Below are positions 1-5,190 of a stretch of 5,356 nt of DNA, piece after piece. The notes beneath the pieces were generated by a model. The model made no database searches, was not told the DNA's origin, and saw nothing but the letters and a program-made list of their open reading frames with translations. The position numbers and the translations under genes were made by a program. The DNA is from an uncultured Actinomycetes bacterium (GTDB lineage: Bacteria > Actinomycetota > Acidimicrobiia > Acidimicrobiales > Microtrichaceae), in NCBI GenBank assembly GCA_903941145.1, contig CAJANQ010000179.1:1-5356 (forward strand), given 5' to 3'. The first letter of the stretch is position 1, and every line of letters begins with the position of its first letter.

Positions 1-343
1 CCAGGTCGGCCTCTTCTGCAGCCTCGCGCACGGCGGCCTGCCGCGCCGCACCCTCGCGTGCCTCGGGCAGGTCGCGCTGGGTCTCGGGGTCGAACCCGGC
101 AGCGGCGAAGTCCTCGGCGTCGATCCGGCCGCCGGGGAACACCCACATGCCGCCCGCGAACTTCAGGTCCTTCGAGCGCTTGAGCATGAGGACCTCTGGG
201 CCGGCGTCGCCGTCGCGGACCACGACGACGGTGGCCGCAGCGGTTGCCGCTGGGTCCCAGAGCGGGGCGCCCGGCGAGCCGGGTGCGGGGGCCGGGACCG
301 CCGCCTGGGCCGGGGGCTGGGACGGGTCCGCAGAGTCAGGCAC
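1..343 (-). CDS. Nudix hydrolase, N-terminal part (runs off left edge)
   Basis: This is a Nudix-family hydrolase, which would cleave a nucleoside diphosphate linked to another group; the substrate cannot be told from sequence. From a GTG at 343-341 the frame gives 114 residues before the window edge. Residues 2-27 are a Pro/Ala-rich tail, probably disordered. The fold begins near W29, with strand TVVVVRDG (38-45), then VLMLKRS (51-57), then GGMWVFPGGRID (64-75), the entry to the Nudix box. The catalytic helix appears as REAAEEADL (106-114). Between GGRID and REAAEE lie about 30 residues where the canonical box has far fewer, an insertion like that in NUDT19-type relatives. The frame is closed upstream by a stop at 418-416, and GTG 343 is the only usual start codon before the domain. 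No good ribosome binding site precedes it, so the start is uncertain. It diverges from nrdA and shares only the intergenic region with it. Confidence 0.85.
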   Translation of the reverse strand, partial: MPDSADPSQPPAQAAVPAPAPGSPGAPLWDPAATAAATVVVVRDGDAGPEVLMLKRSKDLKFAGGMWVFPGGRIDAEDFAAAGFDPETQRDLPEAREGAARQAAVREAAEEADL

Positions 344-466
344 CGCTGCACCGTACTTCGGGGCGCCGGATGGCCCGATCCCGCGCGACCACGCTGGGTC
401 GCGAACCCCTTCGCGTCATCTCGCGGAGCGTGAAATCCGCGCCACTGCAAGGGAAATCGGAAATCG
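344..466. other. Divergent intergenic region, nudix-proximal part
   Basis: This is the nudix-side part of the non-coding gap between the nudix gene and nrdA (344-700). I see no convincing minus-strand promoter for the nudix gene. The visible structures are a perfect 7-bp inverted repeat (384-390 with 397-403) and a tandem 7-mer GGAAATC at 452-458 and 459-465, with a related TGAAATC at 431-437. The small ORFs that can be read through here have no ribosome binding sites or protein-like features and are judged spurious. Confidence 0.6.
384..403. repeat. 7-bp inverted repeat, 6-nt loop
   Basis: CGCGACC (384-390) is perfectly complementary to GGTCGCG (397-403) around a 6-nt loop. On the minus strand it lies about 40 bases upstream of the proposed nudix start, so it could be a leader hairpin or an operator for that gene. 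There is no T-tract on either side, so it is not an intrinsic terminator. Such a stem can arise by chance in DNA this GC-rich. Confidence 0.35.
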
Positions 467-496
467 TTGACAAGGGGGTAGTTCCACGACTGTAAT
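467..496 (+). promoter_or_regulatory. sigma70/SigA-type promoter of nrdAB
   Basis: A perfect -35 hexamer TTGACA (467-472) is followed, after 18 bases, by TGTAAT (491-496), one mismatch from TATAAT. This predicts a transcription start near 503 and a leader of about 200 nt before nrdA. The -10 sits inside a perfect palindrome TGTAATTACA (491-500). It is the only strong vegetative promoter match in the intergenic region, and it points toward nrdA just before the NrdR boxes. Confidence 0.75.
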
Positions 497-508
497 TACA
501 CCCCTGCC

Positions 509-524
509 CCACCACATGTTGGGG
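509..524 (+). promoter_or_regulatory. NrdR box 1
   Basis: The 16-mer CCACCACATGTTGGGG fits the conserved NrdR core C-x-A-x-A-T-x-T-x-G (C512, A514, A516, T517, T519, G521) around a palindromic ACATGT centre. It begins just downstream of the predicted transcription start. NrdR is the Zn-finger/ATP-cone repressor of ribonucleotide reductase operons and binds paired boxes; the second box is 32 bp away, in the same helical phase. Confidence 0.8.
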
Positions 525-540
525 TAGGGCCCGAGGGTCG

Positions 541-556
541 CCACAACATCTAGGGC
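541..556 (+). promoter_or_regulatory. NrdR box 2
   Basis: The 16-mer CCACAACATCTAGGGC fits the same core (C544, A546, A548, T549, T551, G553). Start-to-start distance from box 1 is 32 bp, three helical turns, and 16 bp separate the boxes. That is the spacing expected of functional NrdR box pairs. Together with the location ahead of nrdA, this makes NrdR control likely. Confidence 0.8.
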
Positions 557-566
557 TCCAACCTGA

Positions 567-600
567 GAAGACACTTCCTCGCAAGGTCTTCGTAAGGAAG
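567..600 (+). promoter_or_regulatory. Candidate leader RNA pseudoknot / alternative hairpins
   Basis: Two 6-bp pairings interlock in the nrdA leader: GAAGAC (567-572) with GTCTTC (586-591), and CTTCCT (574-579) with AGGAAG (595-600). They can form together as an H-type pseudoknot with connectors of 1, 6 and 3 nt, or exclude each other as alternative hairpins. The 3' arm AGGAAG is also the likely Shine-Dalgarno of the short ORF at 610-660, so folding could hide or expose it. It resembles no riboswitch I recognise; I see no cobalamin-type B12 box. The pairing is read from sequence; any function is inference. Confidence 0.45.
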
Positions 601-609
601 GGGAACCGG

Positions 610-660
610 GTGTCGGGGGGAGCGGACCGACCAGCGCCGGTCGGGGCACTCGGGTCGTGA
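610..660 (+). CDS. Possible 16-codon upstream ORF in the nrdA leader
   Basis: A GTG at 610-612 lies 6 nt after a strong purine-rich Shine-Dalgarno stretch (AAGGAAGGGG, 594-603) and opens a 16-codon frame, MSGGADRPAPVGALGS, ending in TGA at 658-660. The nrdA start is 40 nt further on. The predicted peptide has no recognisable family and no run of a regulatory amino acid, so classical attenuation is not suggested. Two hairpins overlap it (627-644, and 654-670 across its stop). It could be a translated leader peptide coupling leader folding to nrdA expression, or the purine run may simply be chance. Confidence 0.3.
   Translation: MSGGADRPAPVGALGS
627..644 (+). promoter_or_regulatory. Leader hairpin A
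   Basis: CCGACC (627-632) pairs with GGTCGG (639-644) across a 6-nt loop, AGCGCC. It lies in the nrdAB leader inside the possible upstream ORF. There is no following U-tract, so it is not an intrinsic terminator. Confidence 0.4.
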
Positions 661-670
661 GGAACACGAC
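654..670 (+). promoter_or_regulatory. Leader hairpin B, AGGAA loop
   Basis: GTCGTG (654-659) pairs with CACGAC (665-670) around the loop AGGAA (660-664), a Shine-Dalgarno-like pentamer exposed in a loop. The stem covers the stop codon of the possible upstream ORF (658-660), so ribosomes finishing that ORF would open it. It ends 31 nt before the nrdA start and does not cover the nrdA ribosome binding site. Confidence 0.4.
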
Positions 671-681
671 TGATCAGAACT

Positions 682-695
682 GAAGGACGAAGGGG
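682..695 (+). promoter_or_regulatory. nrdA ribosome binding site
   Basis: The purine run GAAGGACGAAGGGG ends 5 nt before GTG 701. An in-frame stop at 671-673 rules out any longer usual-start version, and the next in-frame ATG (791) has no such site, so this stretch decides the GTG start. Confidence 0.8.
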
Positions 696-700
696 ACGAA

Positions 701-3199
701 GTGGCACTTTCCGAGGACATCCAGACCGGCGAGCAGCAGGACACCGCACATCAGGAGCCCGGGGCGTTTGCCGACGACGGCAGCATCCAGATGCGGGTGC
801 GCAAGCGTGACGGCTCGCTCGAGCCCGTCGACCTGAACAAGATCGTGAAGGCCGTGGCCCGTTGCGCCGCCGGCCTCGAGAACGTCGACGCCATGCGTGT
901 CGCCACCCGGACCATCTCCGGCCTGGTCGACGGTGCCACCACCGAGGAGCTCGACAACCTCTCCATCCGCACCGCAGCGGCGCACATCGCCGAGGAGCCC
1001 AACTACTCGCGGCTCGCCGCACGCCTGCTGGCCACGGTCATCGACAAGGAGGTGCAGAACTCCGACGTCTACTCCTTCTCGCAGTCGGTCGCCCTCGGCC
1101 ACGCCCAGGGGATCATCGGTGACGAGACCGCCCGCATGGTCACCACCCACGCCCGCAAGCTCAACGACGCGATCCTCCCGGAGCGCAACTGGCTCTACGA
1201 GTTCTTCGGCCTGCGCACCGTCTACGACCGCTACCTGCTGCGTCACCCCGAGACCCGCCACGTCATCGAGACCCCGCAGTACTTCCTCATGCGCGTCGCC
1301 TGCGGCCTCTCGGGCTCGCCGGACGAGGCCATCGAGTTCTACCGGCTCATCTCGTCGCTCGACTACCTGCCGTCGTCGCCGACGCTGTTCAACTCGGGCA
1401 CGACCCACCCGCAGATGTCGAGCTGCTACCTGCTCGACTCGCCGGAGGACCACCTCGACGCGATCTACGACCGCTACCGCGACGTCGCCCGTCTCTCGAA
1501 GCACGCAGGCGGCATCGGACTGTCGTACAGCCGCATCCGTTCGCGCGGCTCGCTGATCCGTGGCACGAACGGCCTGTCCAACGGCATCGTCCCGTGGCTC
1601 AAGACCCTCGACTCCTCGGTCGCCGCGGTCAACCAGGGTGGTCGCCGTAAGGGTGCGGCCTGCGTCTACATCGAGACCTGGCACGCCGACATCGAGGAGT
1701 TCCTCGAGCTCAAGGACAACACCGGCGACACCGCCCGGCGTACCCACAACCTCAACCTGGCCAACTGGGTCCCCGACCTGTTCATGGAGCGGGTGGAGCA
1801 GGACTGGCAGTGGTCGCTGTTCGACCCCAAGAAGGTCCCCCACCTCGTCGACCTGTACGGCGAGGACTTCCGGCAGGCCTACCTGGCCGCCGAGGCCGAG
1901 GGGCTCTACGAGCGCCAGGTCCCGGCCCGCCATCTCTACTCCCGCATGATGCGGACCCTGGCCGAGACCGGCAACGGCTGGATGACCTTCAAGGACCCGT
2001 CCAACCTGAAGTGCAACCAGACCGGCAAGAACAAGGCCGACGGCTCGCCCAACGTGGTGCACCTGTCCAACCTGTGCACCGAGATCCTCGAGGTCACCAA
2101 CCAGGCCGAGACCGCGGTCTGCAACCTGGGCTCCGTGAACCTGGGCGCCATGGTGATGGCCGACGAGTCGGGCGCCCTGCGCTTCAACTTCGACCGCCTC
2201 GCCGAGGTCGTCCGCCTGGCGGTGCCGTTCCTCGACCGTGTCGTCGACATCAACTACTACCCGACCGACGCGGCCGGCGAGTCGAACTCCAAGTGGCGTC
2301 CGGTGGGTCTCGGGATCATGGGACTGCAGGACGTGTTCTTCAAGCTGCGGCTGCCGTTCGACAGCGCCGAGGCCCGCGACCTCTCCACCCGCATCTCCGA
2401 GGAGATCTACTTCAACGCCCTCTGGGCGTCGACGGAGCTCGCCGAGGTCAGCGGCCCCCACCAGGGCTACGACGAGACTCGTGCGTCGCAGGGCGACCTG
2501 CAGTTCGACCTGTGGGGCGTCACCCCGTCGGACCCGGCCCGCTGGCAGACGCTGCGTGACCGGGTGTCCACCCACGGCCTGCGCAACTCGCTCATGATCG
2601 CCATCGCCCCGACGGCCACGATCGCCTCGATCGCCGGCTGCTACGAGTGCATCGAGCCGCAGGTGTCCAACCTGTTCAAGCGCGAGACCCTCTCGGGCGA
2701 GTTCCTGCAGATCAACGCCTACCTGGTGCGCGAGCTGCAGGCCCGAGGCCTGTGGACCGAGCCGGTGGTCAACGCCATCAAGCGTGCCGAGGGCTCGATC
2801 CAGGACATCGGCGAGATCCCCCAGGAGATCCGCGACATCTACCGCACGGCGTGGGAGCTCCCCATGCGCTCGCTGATCGACATGGCCGCCGCCCGCGGTG
2901 CCTACATCGACCAGTCGCAGTCGCTGAACCTGTTCATGGAGTCGCCCACCATCGGGAAGCTCTCCTCGATGTACCTCCACGCATGGAAGTCGGGCATCAA
3001 GACCACCTACTACCTGCGTTCCCGTCCGGCCACCCGGATCAACAAGACCACCACTGGTTCCACCGCCCCCGACGGCGGCGACGGTGGCGAGTCGGTCGCC
3101 CCCATCAACCCCGAGAAGTCCGGAAAGAAGGAGTACTCGGACGAGGAGGCAGTCGCCTGCTCGCTCGAGAACCCGGAGTCCTGCGAGGCGTGCCAGTGA
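701..3199 (+). CDS. nrdA: Ribonucleoside-diphosphate reductase, class I, alpha (large) subunit
   Basis: This is the catalytic subunit that reduces ribonucleotides to deoxyribonucleotides in the cytoplasm, working with NrdB. The 832 residues start at GTG. Residues 1-29 are a variable tail. Residues 30-120 form an ATP cone (MRVRKRDGSLEPVDLNKIV), the dATP/ATP activity switch. The ten-stranded barrel follows. The redox cysteine pair is C242 (MSSCYLLDS) and C474 (AVCNLGS). The NLCTE motif gives N457, the thiyl-radical C459 and E461. APTATIA (636-642) is the phosphate-binding segment, and Y770-Y771 (TTYYLRS) are the radical-relay tyrosines. A Gly/Asp-rich linker (about 785-800) leads to a tail with C820 and CEAC (C828, C831), the shuttle pair re-reduced by thioredoxin or glutaredoxin. 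Class I is chosen over class II because of the YY pair and the adjacent nrdB. No key residue is missing. Transcription is likely from the promoter at 467-496, under NrdR. Confidence 0.97.
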   Translation: MALSEDIQTGEQQDTAHQEPGAFADDGSIQMRVRKRDGSLEPVDLNKIVKAVARCAAGLENVDAMRVATRTISGLVDGATTEELDNLSIRTAAAHIAEEPNYSRLAARLLATVIDKEVQNSDVYSFSQSVALGHAQGIIGDETARMVTTHARKLNDAILPERNWLYEFFGLRTVYDRYLLRHPETRHVIETPQYFLMRVACGLSGSPDEAIEFYRLISSLDYLPSSPTLFNSGTTHPQMSSCYLLDSPEDHLDAIYDRYRDVARLSKHAGGIGLSYSRIRSRGSLIRGTNGLSNGIVPWLKTLDSSVAAVNQGGRRKGAACVYIETWHADIEEFLELKDNTGDTARRTHNLNLANWVPDLFMERVEQDWQWSLFDPKKVPHLVDLYGEDFRQAYLAAEAEGLYERQVPARHLYSRMMRTLAETGNGWMTFKDPSNLKCNQTGKNKADGSPNVVHLSNLCTEILEVTNQAETAVCNLGSVNLGAMVMADESGALRFNFDRLAEVVRLAVPFLDRVVDINYYPTDAAGESNSKWRPVGLGIMGLQDVFFKLRLPFDSAEARDLSTRISEEIYFNALWASTELAEVSGPHQGYDETRASQGDLQFDLWGVTPSDPARWQTLRDRVSTHGLRNSLMIAIAPTATIASIAGCYECIEPQVSNLFKRETLSGEFLQINAYLVRELQARGLWTEPVVNAIKRAEGSIQDIGEIPQEIRDIYRTAWELPMRSLIDMAAARGAYIDQSQSLNLFMESPTIGKLSSMYLHAWKSGIKTTYYLRSRPATRINKTTTGSTAPDGGDGGESVAPINPEKSGKKEYSDEEAVACSLENPESCEACQ

Positions 3200-3268
3200 C
3201 GCCCCGGCGTCCTGGTCGCCAGTCCTTCTGCCTGCACACCTGAACCGAACCGAAGAAAGAACACTCCC
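3200..3268 (+). other. nrdA-nrdB intergenic spacer with small hairpins
   Basis: This 69-bp gap has no promoter I can recognise and no terminator with a T-tract, so nrdA and nrdB are probably co-transcribed. Overlapping the nrdA stop, GACGC (3198-3202) pairs with GCGTC (3207-3211) around a CCCG loop, followed by CTGG (3212-3215) with CCAG (3219-3222). These weak hairpins could stabilise or process the message. A poor, A-rich purine stretch (about 3252-3259) is the only ribosome binding site candidate for nrdB. Confidence 0.5.
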
Positions 3269-4366
3269 ATGGCACTTACCGAGAACGCCTTCGTCGACCT
3301 GTCAGGGCCGGCCGCAGAGCCGACCGTCGTCCCCGAGTCCCGCAGCATCTCTGAAACGAGCAGGGGCAACCTGCTCGACCCGGGCTTCAACCTGACGCTC
3401 CGGCCGATGCGGTACCCCGAGTTCTACGACATGTACCGCGACGCCATTAAGAACACCTGGACCGTCGAGGAGATCGACTTCTCCGACGACCTCGTCGACC
3501 TGCAGCGCAAGCTCGACCCGGCCGAGCGGCACCTGATCAACCGTCTTGTGGCGTTCTTCGCCACCGGCGACTCGATCGTGTCGAACAACCTGGTGCTCAA
3601 CCTCTACAAGCACATCAACACGCCCGAGGGCCGGATGTACCTGTCGCGCCAGCTCTACGAAGAGGCGCTGCACGTCCAGTTCTACCTGACCCTCCTCGAC
3701 AACTACATCCCCGACGTCGACGAGCGCGAGCAGGCCTTCGCAGCCATCGAGAACATCCCGTCGATCCGCCAGAAGGCCGACTTCTGCTTCAAGTGGATCG
3801 ACTCGATCAACTCCCTCGACGAGCTGAACACCCGCGAGGAGCGTCAGCAGTTCCTGCTCAACCTGATCTGCTTCGCCGCCTGCATCGAGGGCCTGTTCTT
3901 CTTCGCAGCGTTCGCCTACGTGTACTTCCTGCGCTCGAAGGGCCTGCTCAACGGCCTTGCCGCCGGCACCAACTGGGTGTTCCGCGACGAGAGCGGCCAC
4001 ATGAACTTTGCCTTCGCCGTGATCGAGAAGGTGCGTCAGGAAGAGCCCGACCTGTTCGACGACAAGCTGACCGCCCGGGTGACCGAGATGGTCGCCGAGG
4101 CCGTCGAGGTCGAGTACCGGTTCGCCGAGGACCTGCTGTCCGAGGGCATCGCCGGGCTGTCGCTCCGCGACACCCGCGAGTACCTGCAGTTCGTCGCCGA
4201 CCAGCGGCTGACCCTCCTCCGCATGCCCAAGAAGTACGGCTCGCGGAACCCGTTCGGCTTCATGGAGCTGCAGGACGTCCAGGAGCTCACCAACTTCTTC
4301 GAGCGCACCGTGTCGTCGTACTCGGTGGGCGTCGAGGGCGAGGTCGAGTTCGACCAGGACTTCTGA
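3269..4366 (+). CDS. nrdB: Ribonucleoside-diphosphate reductase, class I, beta (R2) subunit
   Basis: This is the small subunit, which houses the dimetal centre and tyrosyl radical that starts catalysis in NrdA. The 365 residues start at ATG and match the usual length. The ferritin-like helical core carries all six ligand positions: D101, E132 and H135 (EEALHVQFY), E207 (ACIEGLFF), and E241 and H244 (RDESGHMNF). The radical tyrosine is Y139, in the E-x2-H-x3-Y spacing, so this is a tyrosyl-radical R2 and not the Phe-containing class Ic type. Likely relay residues are W64 (NTWTVEEID), D240 and Y351 near the C-terminus. The acidic, aromatic end (EVEFDQDF) is the expected docking peptide for NrdA. 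The metal (Fe or Mn) cannot be read from sequence. I see no nrdI or nrdH nearby, which argues against class Ib. It follows nrdA by 69 bp, and its stop is one base from the stop of the convergent gene. Confidence 0.96.
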   Translation: MALTENAFVDLSGPAAEPTVVPESRSISETSRGNLLDPGFNLTLRPMRYPEFYDMYRDAIKNTWTVEEIDFSDDLVDLQRKLDPAERHLINRLVAFFATGDSIVSNNLVLNLYKHINTPEGRMYLSRQLYEEALHVQFYLTLLDNYIPDVDEREQAFAAIENIPSIRQKADFCFKWIDSINSLDELNTREERQQFLLNLICFAACIEGLFFFAAFAYVYFLRSKGLLNGLAAGTNWVFRDESGHMNFAFAVIEKVRQEEPDLFDDKLTARVTEMVAEAVEVEYRFAEDLLSEGIAGLSLRDTREYLQFVADQRLTLLRMPKKYGSRNPFGFMELQDVQELTNFFERTVSSYSVGVEGEVEFDQDF

Positions 4367-4367
4367 G

Positions 4368-5111
4368 TCAGGCCGACAAGATCCGCAGCCGTCGCAGGTC
4401 CTCGCGGACCTCGGCGCCTGCACCCGCTGCGACCGCCAGCACCTGGTCGATGTAGCCCAGGTGTTCCAGGCGGTCGTCGCGCGTCTGGTGCCGCCGCGGC
4501 ACGGGGACCGGCTCGCCGTTGCGCTCGACGAGCGGTTCGGGGACCAGCTCGACGGCGACGACGTGCTCCGGGCCGGCGGCCTGGGCGTGCCACACGGCGA
4601 CCTCGGCGCCGAGCTCGAGCCGCAGCGTGGCCGTGGCTCCGCCCTCCATGTCGACGGCGACCGTGGCCGAGGTCCCGTCGCGCTGCACCGAGACCGACCG
4701 GGCCGGTCCGGCGAGCGCCTCGGCCGCTGCGAGTGCGGACGGCCCCAGCACCATGACCGGGTCCTCGCCCTCGCCGTCGCCGGCCGGGCGGGACACGAGC
4801 ACCGACACGTGGTCCGACCCCGACGGCGTCAGGCGCGCGGCGGTGAGCCAGGCCGGGGCGAATCGGCGGTGGTCGGCGAGCCACAGGAGCTGCCGGCCGC
4901 CGTCGGCCTCGACGAGCTGGTCCAGCTCGGCCACGGAGAGGGGAGGGTCGACCAGCACCCGTGCGCCGCGCTCCAGACCGACGAGGGCCAGACCGACGCG
5001 TTCGCCGGCGGACGCAGCAACGACCAGGATCTCGCCGCCGGAGGCGACGCGCTGCAGGCCGGCGTCCTCGGCGGCCAGGGCGTGGAGTGCGGCATGCGCA
5101 TCGACACATCG
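4368..5111 (-). CDS. Divergent Gfo/Idh/MocA-like protein, N-terminus lost at junction
   Basis: I read this as a degenerate Gfo/Idh/MocA-family protein (normally NAD(P)-dependent sugar or polyol dehydrogenases). The frame is open from 5111 to the stop at 4370-4368, 247 codons. Counting from 5111, residues 27-59 (EILVVAAS ... GARVLVDPPLS) align by eye with the family segment ending in HVLVEKPL. DHRRFAPAWLTAAR matches the family's nrRFhP helix. The rest resembles the C-terminal sheet domain, with GGATATLRLEL and a final helix LRRLRILSA. The catalytic EKP lysine is replaced (DPP), and the usual active-site His of the C-terminal domain is not evident, so it may be non-catalytic. The first Rossmann strand and GxGxxG loop are absent: the frame meets a stop at 5114-5112, in the low-GC segment. 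The only usual start codon, GTG 4958 (196 residues), falls inside the conserved fold and is probably not the true start. It converges on nrdB with a 1-bp gap. Confidence 0.65.
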   Translation of the reverse strand, partial: RCVDAHAALHALAAEDAGLQRVASGGEILVVAASAGERVGLALVGLERGARVLVDPPLSVAELDQLVEADGGRQLLWLADHRRFAPAWLTAARLTPSGSDHVSVLVSRPAGDGEGEDPVMVLGPSALAAAEALAGPARSVSVQRDGTSATVAVDMEGGATATLRLELGAEVAVWHAQAAGPEHVVAVELVPEPLVERNGEPVPVPRRHQTRDDRLEHLGYIDQVLAVAAGAGAEVREDLRRLRILSA

Positions 5112-5186
5112 TCATTTGATGGAGAAATCCAGGAAGGTGATACACTAGAGTTCATCACCGAAGAGCAGGTCAAACAGTTGTTATAA
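5094..5186 (+). CDS. Unidentified small ORF or C-terminal fragment
   Basis: The 30 residues from ATG 5094 to TAA 5184-5186 end in EGDTLEFITEEQVKQLL, which looks like real protein: a GD-turn strand followed by an acidic amphipathic helix, with codon use unlike the GC-rich genes to the left. I do not recognise the family. GGAG (5084-5087) lies 6 nt before the ATG, but this stretch belongs to the GC-rich side. The true gene may instead be longer, with its N-terminal part lost at the junction near 5095-5115. It is followed after 4 bases by tRNA-Cys. Confidence 0.35.
   Translation: MRIDTSSFDGEIQEGDTLEFITEEQVKQLL
5095..5115. other. Composition and gene-truncation junction
   Basis: Left of this point the DNA is very GC-rich and the minus-strand Gfo/Idh-like frame is intact. 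To the right, non-tRNA sequence is near 45% GC by hand count of 5101-5160, and the minus-strand frame stops. The plus-strand small ORF also loses protein-like character going leftward here. Two unrelated sequences appear to be joined, by assembly error or by recombination. No long repeat or recognisable att core marks the join. Confidence 0.55.
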
Positions 5187-5190
5187 TTAC

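Noticed and set aside
147..495. Short plus-strand frames opposite the Nudix gene
   Set aside because: The minus strand carries the Nudix motifs; the plus frames are low-complexity shadows without ribosome binding sites.
516..527. ATG within NrdR box 1 as an upstream start
   Set aside because: It gives only ATG TTG GGG TAG and has no ribosome binding site.
503..700. Cobalamin riboswitch in the leader
   Set aside because: B12 riboswitches occur upstream of some actinobacterial reductase operons, but I find no B12-box-like sequence, and the leader is short and organised differently.
336..1022. Minus-strand frame across the nrdA leader and 5' end
   Set aside because: It crosses the promoter, NrdR boxes and ATP-cone coding region, is extremely Arg-rich, and lies in a different frame from the Nudix gene.
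674..2980. 768-codon open frame on the minus strand opposite nrdA
   Set aside because: The plus strand encodes a complete NrdA with every functional residue. The antisense frame is the usual by-product of G/C third-position bias, has a Val/Asp/Gly/Leu-rich low-complexity translation and no recognisable domain.
3198..3222. Terminator after nrdA
   Set aside because: Stems are only 4-5 bp and no T-tract follows; nrdB is most likely co-transcribed.
3302..4423. 373-codon minus-strand frame opposite nrdB
   Set aside because: Same antisense bias effect. It is opposite a complete NrdB and partly overlaps the better-supported Gfo/Idh-like frame.
4461..5186. Plus-strand frame of 241 codons ending in the small ORF
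   Set aside because: Most of it is antisense to the Gfo/Idh-like gene, with an Arg/Gly/His-rich translation. Only the last 25-30 codons look protein-like, and they lie at or beyond the composition junction.
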